Part shown: positions 48,991-60,700 of the stretch, piece after piece
How the letters are laid out: each line of letters starts with the position of its first letter
How positions within the stretch are numbered: the first letter of the stretch is position 1
Assembly: GCF_037975245.1 (NCBI RefSeq)
Contig: NC_092570.1
Coordinates: 17,277,918-17,341,917 of the forward strand
Length of the DNA: 64,000 nt
Source: Apostichopus japonicus
Lineage: Eukaryota; Echinodermata; Holothuroidea; Aspidochirotida; Stichopodidae
Direction of reading: 5' to 3'
Position numbers and translations under genes: made by a program
The notes under the pieces: model-generated
What the model was told of the DNA's origin: nothing
The model's database searches: none
The model's input: only the letters and a program-made list of their open reading frames with translations

Positions 48991-51900
48991 AAGACTAATT
49001 ATTATTATGAACTGAAAAGTTTAAAACTTGGCATATATATTGAGGTAATTTTTCTTCTTATTTATTTATATATGATGTTTTTGGAAATATTACAATTACA
49101 AATAAGGTAACTCAATTTAGATTGCCTAGATATGCCTTTTCCTTAATATCATATAAGTAGTAATCTATTCTTAATGATAGTTAACTTGGATTTAGTTCAC
49201 CTACGAAAGGAGCTCTTGCTCCTGTCGTTTGGTAGTTTTAATAATTTGGAGTGGGTAGAAATAATCTTACAAGATACAAGTAAAGGATACAACTGCTGCT
49301 GTTGATTTGATGGACAGAAGGAGAGAGTGAGGGAGAAATTCTATCTGTGTTGATCGTCTGCAAAAACTAAGCCACGACTTCCATCTGATAACAAAGACTA
49401 AAAGATATTACTTACCTAGGTCATTTTTGTAGGTATTTAAAGCCAACATACAAACAACTCTGTAACTGCCAGATAAATGGAGAATTCTTTGCTATAAAGA
49501 CTGAGAGCTGACCAGAGGTAATTCTCATACACCTGGGTCTGATTAAGCTCCCATATGTTAATGATTTCATGGCAATGATTTTTCTCTAGTTTGTATTCCT
49601 TATCTCTTATTCTTTGGTTTTGAGAGGTTTACATGGTGAAGAGAGAGGTACGCTAGTACTGAGTATGATGTGATATGAACTTCTTTTTGCTTGATACAGA
49701 TGGAAAGACCTTAGTTGATTACAGTGCAGTTTTATTCCATTGGTATGAATAGTGTTCCTCCATTAGCATTTGAGATAGCAGAGGATCCTTCAATCCTCTT
49801 CTCCAATCTTATTTCTGGGGCAGTTTGATAAAATAATTTGAATAAGTAGCATTTATTAGAGTTTAGATGTTACAAATTGTCTCTCTTAAAATGTAGAAAA
49901 AACAAGCAGTTTTGTATAAGTAACAAACAGAAAATTTGGTTTGAAAGTTACACACAGTAGCCTAACATATTTCTTGTATGCAGATATTTTAGCCTAGGCT
50001 TATCAGAGTCAGTGTTATACACACTGCCCAGATAAGTGTTTGCTGAAATGCTATTTAAACTGCCATAAATTAGTATCTTTTCATTCTTTGGTAAAGAAAA
50101 TCTTTCAATTGTTTTAGTCAACCATGAGAAAATATTTAAATATGTTTTCATTTTATTTAAGAAAACACTTGAATCCCAGCCTTTGTTTTCTGTTGCATTT
50201 CCAAGGTCACCATTTATTTCGCTTACTTTGAGAAAGACAAAAAATTCTTGGCATTTGATATATCTTGTGTTTCCCTAAATGTCAAGATTTATATGAAAAG
50301 TTAAGATAGTATTAAAAGAAAGATTTTGCATAGGTCACTGAGGTACGATGGATTGTCAGTGTTCAGTTGATTTCTCTTGTATTAAGAATATTAAAAATTG
50401 TGATTTGCATTTTGTATAAAAACATTGGAGATAAATATATTAATATCTAAGTATGTGAATTGAGTGAGATCTTGTAGCAGCTGTGAAATGGGTTTTAGTG
50501 ACCCTGGGATACCGCCTCTAGCTATCACATCATTCATGGTTTCATTTGGCTCAAAACTAACGCGCAGGAAGAATAAACAAATATTGACCTTATCCGTTAC
50601 AGGAGGGAGATTTTCTTTTTCCTCATCAAGAAATTTGTCCTCTTTCATATGTGACTTTGGTGTCGAAGGGTTCTCTTTGACTTCGTAAATTTTAAAATCG
50701 CATAAAACCATAACAACCAAATGAAATGGTTTGAACAGTTAGAACAGGTGACTGCAGCCAATCAAAGGCTGTACGAATATAATTCACCCAAAAAAAGGAC
50801 CAGTTTAATTTGTTTTCTCCAAATATTTAGTGGAAATTTTAAGTCTGTTACATAGCAGTAAATTATGTTACATATCATAGCAGAAATGCATCTAGGTGAC
50901 TTGTCCATTAAAGGTACACTAAAATATGCTAGAATGATCTGCTAGAAATACATTATTAGCTACTTCACTACATTTTACTACAAGTGATAAAGAAAAAAAA
51001 GATGTCACTTTTAGAAATATTTTAAAAATCTTATACTGCCATGAGAAGAAGTAGCTTTATATCAAAGTTATCAAAATGATGGTTTTTAGAGCTTTGTAGG
51101 TTTGCCCTTGTTTTTTTTTCTGTTTTTTTCTTCTCTCTGTATCATGAAATGTAAAAGAATACAAACTGCTGGTGGTGATTCATGTGTTCTGTATCGCTGA
51201 TTCTGTTACTAAATGACAATAAAGCTTTATTCACAGTATTGCCATATATATGAAGGCTACACCAGGAAAAATATTCTAGAATATGTTCATGTTCATGAGC
51301 TTCTTTTAATAATTCCAAGTCATAAACAAATTGACTAATATTTGATTTGAGGTCTTGACAAGGATATTTTGTAATTAAAAGATGACTTTAGGCACAAGAT
51401 TAATTTCTCTATCTGTCAAAAACCACTTTTGCCAGTGTATGTTACCTTACCACCATTAATGTTTGAAAAGAAAAACAAATTCAAAGTACCCTGTTAAACA
51501 TCAGAGGCTCCTCAGTCAAAACGGCTGGACTACGTAGTCTAACTTACAGAGTTATGCATTTGTTTCCCCAATGCAATACAAAGGTCAATATAAACAAAAC
51601 AGCCACAACTGTACAATACACTACAAATTTGTCATGGATATGTTGTTTCATTACGTCTTTGGTAGCTTTGTCGTTTATGTAAAGGGTAAAGAAAACATTC
51701 TTTGTAGGTGTGATATTAATGAATAAAACAATGGATTAATGTTTGTAATTAATTGATGTAGAAAGCCCAGGACATCATCAATTTAGCTTCAAAGGATTAT
51801 TTCAGATATTAAAATTATATTTCAAAGTAAATATCCCGAAAACAGAAATTTAAGTAAAAGCTTGACCTATAAATGACATATCAACTCTCAAATTTTTGAC

Positions 51901-53080
51901 TAAAGTGATGTTTTAATTTTGCAACGTGGACACAGAAACATCGACTCTTGTAATGACTGACTTTCAATGTGATATCTGGACAACACAGTGAGTCCGTCAT
52001 TCAAAAGTCATGTCCGACTTTTGCGTTCCCCCAGTGGTTAATTATCTAGAGTCTGTTCCTTTGAGTTCAGTGGTTGCATCACTTTGTGACTTGACAGCAG
52101 CCATATTGGTATTGGCATATTGGCAGCCATATTGGTATTTTGATGGTACCATATAAACTGTTATCTGTCAGGTATTGTTACAGTCGTAGTACTATTACTA
52201 CGACCACCTCTATAAGAATTTGAGTAAAATAACAAATGATTAGTTATTTTGAAATAATGAGTCAGATTTTCTGTAATTAACTCTCCGTTCTGGTTCCTTT
52301 CAATTTTTTTTTCTTGTAACATAAACAATGACACAAATTCATGATTTTTTTTTTTTTTTTTGTGGTTATTGTATACTTATTTTTAATGATCATTACAGGA
52401 TTTTTGTTTTATAGCTTTAGTGGTTTCAGTTGCTTTTTATCCCTATCATGTAATCATTATGTGTGATTCAGTCGCATCTCCTGTTAAACAAATTGTATTC
52501 CTGTATGTATGAAGATGATGATAGTAACAAGAATGAAAGAAAATGGAAATCAAATTATTTACTTCTCTCTCTTTCTTGTGTTCATACCTTGAAGAGGCAA
52601 GCTTCTCTCCCCATACCCCCCCCCTCCCCTCCTACAATCACCACCTAAAAATATCAACTTCCAGTCACACATAAAATATCAGTTGCGACCCGTGGTTGAA
52701 CCTGTGCACATCCTCACATTAAACAATAAACTTCAATTCCATTTTTCAATTGGAAATTATTGTTTCACATGAACACAAACATTACAGATGTTTGGCATAC
52801 AAAATAACAGTACATATATATGATGGACACTAGAGAAAAAAAAGGTGTTTTTGTAATATCAAAATAGTGACCATCGAAACAAATAATAAAAACGAAATTT
52901 AACTAAAGGAAGAAAGTGAAACAATGAAATAGAAAACGAACAAACTGTGACACAATTTCGATTAAACCTTGGCGTCTATAACTAATCTACGAGATAAAAT
53001 TTCAGATTGTTTTGGAAAATCTGTTAAATTCTTGCTTAACCAGAAATATACAGGTTTGAATTTCTAAAATACACGGGAAA
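48991..53080. other. Intergenic or long 3' UTR, no gene seen
   Basis: AT-rich DNA without convincing coding exons on either strand. A second AATAAA occurs at 51,218. A short duplication (GCCATATTGGTATT) lies at 52,102-52,140, and a poly-C tract near 52,617. Confidence 0.6.
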
Positions 53081-53084
53081 CGAG

Positions 53085-53900
53085 AGCAGTTTGGTTCCTA
53101 TGTTGTTGATACTCTATTCAAGTGATCAGGAGGATGTTAAAGTCTATCCTGTAGGACACTGGTAACCAATGTAGTCGACGAAGAATGGGTGTGATATGTA
53201 TGTATGTATTTTAGATCCTACTGCAAGCAGGAATTCGCGACGGCTTATCAAAGCCACAAGCGAAGTCAGTCTCTTACATTCATATTTAACGTCTATGATT
53301 ATGAATTGTCAACAACTCTCTAACTGGACGACATATTTTAAACGTGGAGTGACTCGAACCGGGGACCTTATGATTGGAAGGCACCGGCATTACCCTCTGA
53401 GCTAACACTCCTTGATATGGTCAAACTTCTTGGACCGTGTAATAATTCTAGCTGCAGTATTCTGGGTATGTTGAAGTAATTGTAGGTGATTGATTGTCTG
53501 GCCAGCCATACACAAATTGAATTAGCATAATGTAGTCTGGCAGTCATTACATCATGGATAACTGATAGTCCTGCACGACTTTTCAGTAAGATATTTCCTG
53601 ATGTGGTTCTTTTTACGAAGGAAACAGTTTATCGAATGGCAAGTGTTAGAGATATGACGCTTGAACGCATATGTAGTATAGAAAGTAACGCCTATGTTCT
53701 TAGCCGAATCAGTGAGTTTGAAATAGGTGTGTAATAGAAAGGGAATCTAAACCGCAAAGGATACAAGTTGATTCAAAAAGTTTTTCAAGGAACTAATGGT
53801 TCGTTTGTATGCATATTCACAAACAGCTTTCAGCAGAAATTAAATAGTCGGTTAAAGGAACCTTGGTCGAAAATAGCAGACATGGATTAATTCGAACTGT
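53085..53900 (-). pseudogene. Degenerate non-LTR retrotransposon reverse transcriptase fragment
   Basis: Reading the minus strand, peptide runs typical of the C-terminal part of LINE reverse transcriptases appear in the expected order: SAKNIGVTF, then HISNTCHSI, then HDVMTARLHYANSI, then LQLLQHTQNTAARIITRSKK and FDHI. After the SINE interruption comes HITPILRRLHWLPVSYRID. Frames shift between segments and stops are present, so the copy is dead. The motifs fit CR1/L2/Jockey-like families; I cannot choose among them. The ends are approximate. Confidence 0.85.
53199..53412 (-). mobile_element. tRNA-derived SINE inserted in the LINE fragment, 7-bp target duplication
   Basis: The element is 214 bp long, with TGATATG on both sides (53,192-53,198 and 53,413-53,419). 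Its minus-strand head (top 53,346-53,411) looks like a tRNA: GGAGTGTTAGCTCAGAGGG, an anticodon-arm-like CCTTCCAATCATAAGG, and box B GGTTCGAGTC. The ends GGAGTG/CACTCC could pair, but the T-stem is broken. A TATG-type simple tail forms the 3' end. It interrupts the host reverse transcriptase between FDHI and TPIL. Confidence 0.88.
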
Positions 53901-54708
53901 CTGCAACAAAGATGGTTATTTATAGAAGGTAGTTGATATCGGGTACTTGGCTGACTCCCATTGTAACAGTTCGTAGCCTGTAAGGATACTAGGTGGAAGG
54001 GTATGCTTACCAATATCAGGCGCGTATCCAAGATTTTCAAACCCGGGGGGCGCGAATTACTATCTAAGCGGAGCGCCACCATCGGTTGGCGCGCAGCGTA
54101 CAAGAAAATTTCTTGTTTTGAAACCCCCCCCAGATCACCGGAAATGGCACTTCTCGGGCTTGAAATGACCAGCCAGATGTACATGTTTTTGCCTGAGAAC
54201 CAGGTATTTCCTAATAGTTTTTTTTTTTCCATCCATAACCTTTTTGAAGTTTGTCAACCCGGCACACATCATGTTCGACCTGATGGCATCTCCTGTGGGT
54301 CTTTGCTTTTGTAGGTGATTCTACGTCGCGGCCCACAATACCCGTCAACCCCACTTTTCAAGGTTTTAAGCCCCATATTTGTTCAGAATTTGAAAATTCA
54401 CATTTCTCGTGAATAAACTCACTTCAAAACATACCCATAATGTTGTACAAAATTTCATCTATGGACAACCAATATAGAAAAACTTCCTTGAACCCCTAAC
54501 AGACCGGTCAAAATTGCACGAGTAGAGGGAAGTGTGATGGAGAATGTTGGTCAGAAATTGTTGAAAATTCAGACACAGTTAATTTATTGGTGTACAAACA
54601 TTAAAACCTGTTATAACGGCTATTATAAAACTTGGTTGAAGGAAATGAAAAAATAGCAGATATTTCCGAAAGCGAACACTACACACATAGGCGTAGGAGG
54701 CGCGGCGG

Positions 54709-55087
54709 CAGTGGCGGAGCTAGGGGTATTGGTCAGGAGTGGCGAGAATGGTCTGTAGGAGCGCTTTCGACACTATCTAAGCGGAGCGCCACCACTGGTT
54801 GGCGCGTAGCGTACAGAAAATTTTTGAATAAAGATACTCCCTAGATCGCCGGAAATGACCCTTTCCGGGCCTGGCTAATTTGCAGATAAACGAAGAATAA
54901 GGTGTCATCGCCAAATTACACCAAGAAAATGTGACAAATGTCAATAAGTAGATGAGAGCGCAATAAAAAAGTCAATAATCTAGAATAAGTAAAAAGTGGT
55001 AAAGAGCTGAAAAAGGCGCCAGCAGTCCATTTGAGTCCGTCAGGGGGGGCATCCACCCCCCTCGATCGTATGGACGCTCCGCCACTG
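54709..55087. mobile_element. hAT-like MITE nested in the larger element
   Basis: The 379-bp element begins CAGTGGCGGAGC and ends GCTCCGCCACTG, with a perfect 8-bp direct duplication CGCGGCGG on each side (54,701-54,708 and 55,088-55,095). An 8-bp duplication and CAGTG-type termini are the hAT signature. The length is far too short for a transposase, so it is non-autonomous. Confidence 0.88.
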
Positions 55088-55442
55088 CGCGGCGGGGGTG
55101 CAGCCCCTAATTCGCCATTACTAATGTAAAAGAGAGTTTTGACATAATTGGACCTCCATGCTTTTTATACATCTACATGAGACATGTCGTTGTTTACATT
55201 AGCATCCCGCGAAATACTGCGCAATTTGAACGGACCGTACGGTACATGATGGCATGCGATGTAATAACCGATGCTTGCTTATATGATATTGACATGAACA
55301 CGTTGAACGCGCGCTTTGCGCGCGAAAATTTTTGGTTAGTTTTTCAGGCAAGTCGGACAGTTTTGAGGCTTTTCATCCTGGAACGCCATTTTCATGCTCA
55401 CTGATATGATGTGATATCTGCTGTTTGCGTTACAAATTCGAA

Positions 55443-55680
55443 CAGGCGCGTAGCGAGGAATTTGCCAAGGGAGGGGCGAAGCCTGTAGGCAAATTATCTA
55501 AGCGTAGCGCCACCATAGGTTGGCGCGAAGCGTACAAGAAAATTTTGGCCGAAAATGCCTCCCAGATCGCTGGAAATGGCACTACCCAGGACCATTTGTT
55601 AGCGCGAAGCGTACAAGCAAATTTTGGCCGAAAATGTCTCCCAGATCGCTGGAAATGACACTTCCCAGGCCTTGTAAGTT
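55443..55680. repeat. Third copy of a shared CTAAGCGNAGCGCCACC module
   Basis: CAGGCGCGTAGCGAGGAATT at 55,443 starts a segment with the same internal module found at 54,057 and 54,774: TCTAAGCG(G/T)AGCGCCACC, a short spacer, GGTTGGCGCG, then AGCGTACA and a run of A, then AGATCGC(C/T)GGAAATG. The second half is itself repeated at about 55,598-55,665. No matching right end was found. Confidence 0.7.
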
Positions 55681-56874
55681 GCCTCTAAGCACTTTCTATT
55701 TTGAAATTACATAGCGATATCATTTGAAAAAGTGCTGAATGGGGGGGGGGGGGCGGGCGGTCGCCCACATTCCAAAATGCGTCATGTTCCCCGACGACAC
55801 GGTCGAGTTAGAGACCAGCCACAGTTGGTTTCATAGCACAATTCTACACACGCGTTATGATAGACCATATATAGTACATATATAGATCATTAGTGAGAGA
55901 GGAAAATGGAAACGTCAAAAAATGGAGTTGTTGGTGTAAGGGGTAGGGTGAGTCACACTTTTACGAAATCATTGATCCGTCACTGGCTACCCTTCAGCGC
56001 TGTAATGATGTCACTGTTCCTCTTTCTCTCCCCAGTGTCTTCGCGTTTTTCTTTTACTCCCTCCTTTTCTCCTTTTTCTCTCTTTCTTCTTTTTCTTTTC
56101 CCTTCCTTCCTCTCCTCCTCTTTTTTCCCCTCTTTTTTCCTTTTTTCTTCTCTTTTTTTTCTCTCCTCTTTTTCTTACCCGGGGGGCGCGCGCCCCCAAC
56201 GCCCCCCCTGGATACGCACCTGAATATGGTACATGTAATTGACACATGCCTTAAGTTTTAACTTTCATTCTTTTCTGCATTTCTCTCTTTGATTTTTTGG
56301 TTTATGAAAGTGGATAGTATCTGGCAGCTTAATATTGTCTGAACGAATGTTTCAATAGATAATAGAAATTTGAACTTAGTCTTAGAGGGTTAAAACTTTG
56401 TAAAAATAGTTTTTTGGGGGGCTTAAGGATCAACCAATGTTCTTTTAGAGTTAGGGCAACTTAGAGGTTACAAAGTAATTGTGATATCGAAAGATGCTCA
56501 ATCCCAGAATTCCATTTGTACCTGAATCTATTTATTAAATCGATAATGTTCATCGATACATGCCTACTTATCCTCCAACTCAAACTTCATAAAATCTGAA
56601 CAAAGTATTTTCTTGTGTCTCAAACCGTGGTTTCCGTTCTCAAGTCAATAAAACTCAAATATGGCAAATAAAGTTTCAGAGAAAAGTGAAATTTGACATA
56701 TGAATCCTATCGTTGGTTTCACTGGTCGGGAATTACCAACATTCTAAAAATAGAAACACTGCGGTTTGTTTTGTTTTGGTTTACGTCATCATATGTCACA
56801 TGACCAGTTACATCGATACGTTTACATCGCAAACGCATATTTACTAGTAAATTACATACACAGTACATACAACA

Positions 56875-57021
56875 CCGTGCACTGTGCATACGAAAATTTT
56901 GTAAAGGAACTCTGACACCAGCGCACGACTCGTAGTCTTACAAACTTCCCGTTAATTATTAACTAAAAACTCGATTGATTACAAATCACCCTTGCTTTGG
57001 TCCGAGTGGTGTTTCGTTTCA
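56875..57021 (+). promoter_or_regulatory. Putative promoter / 5' UTR exon of the PLEKHB-like gene
   Basis: The coding exon at 57,739 is preceded by a good acceptor (CTACCTTACAG, ending 57,725) only 13 nt before the ATG, so a non-coding first exon is expected upstream. The best donor is TTTCA|GTAAGT at 57,021-57,022. The start of that exon is unknown and the interval is a guess. Confidence 0.35.
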
Positions 57022-57057
57022 GTAAGTTACAAAAGTCGGTGTCATAGAAAGTTAGAG

Positions 57058-57235
57058 CATTAGGCCTAGCCTAGATAAATTTAACGTTAGGCATAACTTT
57101 AGGCTAGGCCTACTAACTAGCTTGACTTAGGCTTAGCTAAGTTAGAGAGTTGGCCTAACATTAGTCCTACACTACATTAGGCTAATGTTAGGCTTAGCTA
57201 GTAACTGAAACCTAGCATGGTACTTAGTAATACTA
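57058..57235. repeat. Degenerate TTAGGC-rich stretch
   Basis: TTAGGC or TAGGC occurs repeatedly in both irregular spacing and orientation (CATTAGGCC, GTTAGGCATAAC, CTTAGGCTTAGC, AATGTTAGGCTTAGC). It is low-complexity rather than a clean telomeric array and would lie in the first intron of gene 2. Confidence 0.55.
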
Positions 57236-57738
57236 GTAGCCAGTTTAACTTAGTTGTGCTTTGAACTTGGTTTGATACCCTACCACAACTGAGTGGTGGG
57301 CATGAAATTCATCTGGTGGAATGCAGTGCAATATCCAATCAACCTGCCAAATTATTATGAGATTGACTCATGTCCCTTACTTATGTTTTAATTATTTTAA
57401 TTATTCAATTTATTAATTATTAAATAAATGTTGGTAAAGGATATTTCTGTCACAGAAACTGTCTTGTTGATGTTTATCTGCAGTATAAAGACTAACATGG
57501 TTTCTGGGTGTTATAATGCCTCTCCAGTTACCTTGAACAGTAACCTGTTATCTTAGTCAGGCCTATATAGCCAATTTTATGTATGTTTTGAAATTCCACT
57601 CACAGTCTGAATCTGTTTCCAACGGGGCATTTATTTATTTATAAAGTTACCAATTCCAACTATATACTGTAGACACTGCCTAGCTCTGTAACAAACATGG
57701 CCTTTTTCACTTTTCTACCTTACAGATATCATCTAAAT

Positions 57739-57778
57739 ATGACAGAACCGGTGAAGTTGGGGTGGATGCAGAGACAAT
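57739..57778 (+). CDS. PLEKHB2: PLEKHB-like exon 1 (coding start)
   Basis: ATG at 57,739 follows an AG acceptor at 57,724-57,725. It encodes MTEPVKLGWMQRQ plus one base, then GTAAGC. The VKxGW motif is the first PH strand of evectins, which start within a few residues of this point, so this start is well supported. Confidence 0.85.
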
Positions 57779-60700
57779 GTAAGCCAGTCTTCAGTCTAGA
57801 CATGTTTGAGACAATATTGTAAATAAGGCTTCAATTAAGGATCGACATGTGCAGGGGAAATTTTTATTTTGGGGGGGGATGGAGGGGAGGCAAGAGGGGA
57901 GTATTGCCTTGACTTTTCATTGAATGTCAGATCACCACAGCAACTTTGCAGCTTTCAAAAGGTACCAGTCACCAAGGCAATTTTCCAAAATTTTAGAAAT
58001 GGCACCATAATATTTTTATTTGTTAAAAGTACAAGTAAACTGGTATAGGAATGACACAAAACCTGAATGTTTCACTTTTTGTCTCCAAGACTTTTCATTT
58101 TATTATATTCTCAAATTTCCAAGCAATAAGTAGATACTGAATTAACAAGATCATTATGAGGGCACCTTGGGCAACTTTACTTAATTAAGGACCATGGTAG
58201 ATGTTGCCATCGTTAACAGTGATTTTTAACGGTGACTGGTATGGGCACACAATGACAGTCTGCTGTTGCTTAATTCTTGCCCTGTTTGTATAGGATTCCA
58301 GGCATCGAGGGAAGAAACACCTCCCTCCGTTATCTGTTTAATCCTGGGAATTGAATACAAGTTTTTAAATTTTAGGAGTTTGGACTAACTTCATGATTAT
58401 TATTGATAGCACTAACATAGGAATAAGGGCAAGCATAATAAGAGCAGGTGGAGGGAGGTGGGGGAGTTTCCCTCAGAATTGAAAAACTGGTAAGTTAATT
58501 GCAAGACTCTTCTCTTGTTGGAGGCAGAAGGAATCTATGTGGATCTGTCTTATTGAGTACAAAAACCCTAATGTTTTTTTTTTATGAAATTCAGTGGTCA
58601 TTTGGGGTCAACAGAGTCAACAAAGTCTGAAACTTTGTAAACATGAAAACTCAAATAGTTTGTTGAACTTCATACATTGTATGCAGATCCACAGAACCCT
58701 ATTGAAATTGGTGTAGGTCAAAGGTCATTGGCTGTCAACATTCAGTCAAAGTCATGAAGAACATCGTTATTTAACTTCATGCTTAGTATGTAGATCCAGC
58801 TTGGTGAGAACAAGAACCCTATGAAATTGGTGTAGGTTAAATGAGGTCAATAGGGGTCAAAGTTTGAATACCCTTTAAAACATGATAACTCCAAATTTAA
58901 AGCTACAATTAATCTGTGAATTTCCAATGCTCTGATTTTTCATTTGGTGAACATATATTGATCAAATTCAGTTTAGTTTTGGGAAGGGGCTCTATAGGTC
59001 TTCAACAAAGCATAAAGTTATCCAGGAAATAAAAATCTGTCAACAAGTTAGTAGTCTTGCTTTCACACATTTGCCAGGCCCTTATCAGTTTCATTCACTG
59101 AGCTTCAAGGGGTCAACAGGTTATCTCAAAATAGTGGGAGGGGGGGGGGGGGGGATTGCCATTTACTTTATATTTTATTCTAGATGACTTTTGTTTTAGC
59201 AGTAAGCTGTGACAATACTTCACAGTGTATAAACAATGTAATGTAGAGCTCTCGGTCATCAATAACAATTATAAAAGGGATGGTTGCAAGATGGCAGAGC
59301 TGATTTGCTAGCTCCAAATTGGTAGCAGAAAATGTCCTCTTATTTATATTCATCTATGTGTCAATATTTCACATTTGAAGACTGTTCTTTCTGGATTGTG
59401 AAACATAAAAAAAATCTACACTGTAAAAATCCTTACCAGTGGATTAAATGGTTGATTCCCACAAGGGAGTGCTACAAATGAGAGCTGAACATCTCTGATC
59501 TTTTCTGGTTCTCACATTATTCTTGGACAAATTTAAACTCACTTGCTCAACATTAGTCAGATAGTTATTTGGAATTTTCAGCAAATTGTACAGCAAGGAA
59601 TCACAAAGCCAACCGGCTTTCAAATTTGATGGAATTAATTTCAGGAAATCCAACTATTTCTGAATCTTGTCTTTCATAATTTCCCTTTTTACAGCTGAAG
59701 TCTTCAAGAGATGGAAACGACAATACTGTGTCCTCTACATGGATGGCGGGTTCTCTTATTTTCCAGATGAAAATCGTAGAAATGCTGAGGGCTCCCTTCA
59801 TCTTCCCACCAACCTCAACTTTATCAAGGTAGATATATCGTTAAAAGTAAATTGCGGCGCTAACTTTTGATCAATTATCCAATATGTCATCATTGGACTA
59901 TATCATGTAACCTTACTAATCATTTCTTTTCAGTGTTTGAGGTTCCCTGTTGAGGACCCTGTTGGCCATCGATTCTTTCAGTTGAACAATATTTTACTCT
60001 GTCACCTAAATTGTTGATGTTTCTACAAAATTAACTTTTTCAATAAATTCACTCCTGTTTTACCATATTCTACTTTGGTTGGTCAGTGTTGAAAGTCCTA
60101 TAGGCAAAAAAACTGCTTACGAAAGATTCATTAATGTTTTACAGTGTTTTTACGCTTTTTACCTGTTGTTGAGGTTCTATAAAGTGAACTGTTTTTCAAT
60201 TTATTCATTCATATTTTATCATATTCTACTCTGGTAGGTCAGTGTTGAAGTCCCATACTGAAAAAAAACTGCTTACGAAAGATTCATTAATGTTTTAAAG
60301 TGTATTTTTGCTTGTTACCTGTTGTGGAGGGTTCTACAAAGTGAACTGTTTTTCAATAAATTCACTCATATTTTACCATATTCTACTCTGGTAGGTCAGT
60401 CTTGAATTCCAATACGGAAAAAAAATCCTTACGAAAGATTCATTAATGTTTTACAGTGGTTTTACTCTTGTAACCTGTTGTTGAGGGTTCTATAAAGTGA
60501 ACTGTTTTTCAATAAAGTCACTCATGTTTTACCATATTCTACTCTGGTAGGTCAGTGTTGAAGTCCAATACAAGAAATCCTTATAAAAGATTCATTAATG
60601 TTTTACAGTGTTTTTACTCTTGTTACCTCTTGTTGAGGTTCTATAAAGTAAACTTTTTTCGCAATAAATTCACTCCTGTTTTACGGTATTCTACTCTTGT

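Larger units (their letters stand above)
54017..56222. mobile_element. Composite DNA transposon with terminal inverted repeats
   Basis: The left end CAGGCGCGTATCCAAG (54,017-54,032) mirrors the right end, whose reverse complement is CAGGTGCGTATCCAGG (56,207-56,222). AATAT stands immediately outside both ends (54,012-54,016 and 56,223-56,227), consistent with a 5-bp target duplication. Inside are a nested hAT-like MITE, other repeat modules and a long pyrimidine tract (56,040-56,178). No transposase frame is visible, so it is non-autonomous. The superfamily is undecided. Confidence 0.62.

Noticed and set aside
53346-53411. tRNA gene with a TCC-like anticodon on the minus strand
   Set aside because: The T-stem does not pair and the anticodon loop is too long; it is the head of a SINE with a target duplication.
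53852-54314. Overlapping 103- and 126-codon frames on opposite strands
   Set aside because: Both cross the transposon boundary at 54,017 and include inverted-repeat sequence.
56011-56247. Lys/Arg/Glu-rich minus-strand frames
   Set aside because: Compositional reading of the pyrimidine tract inside the transposon cluster.
59934-60018. Exon-like frame after a good acceptor (TTTCTTTTCAG) in the PLEKHB-like gene
   Set aside because: No usable donor before the stop, and the start resembles a degenerate first unit of the acceptor minisatellite.
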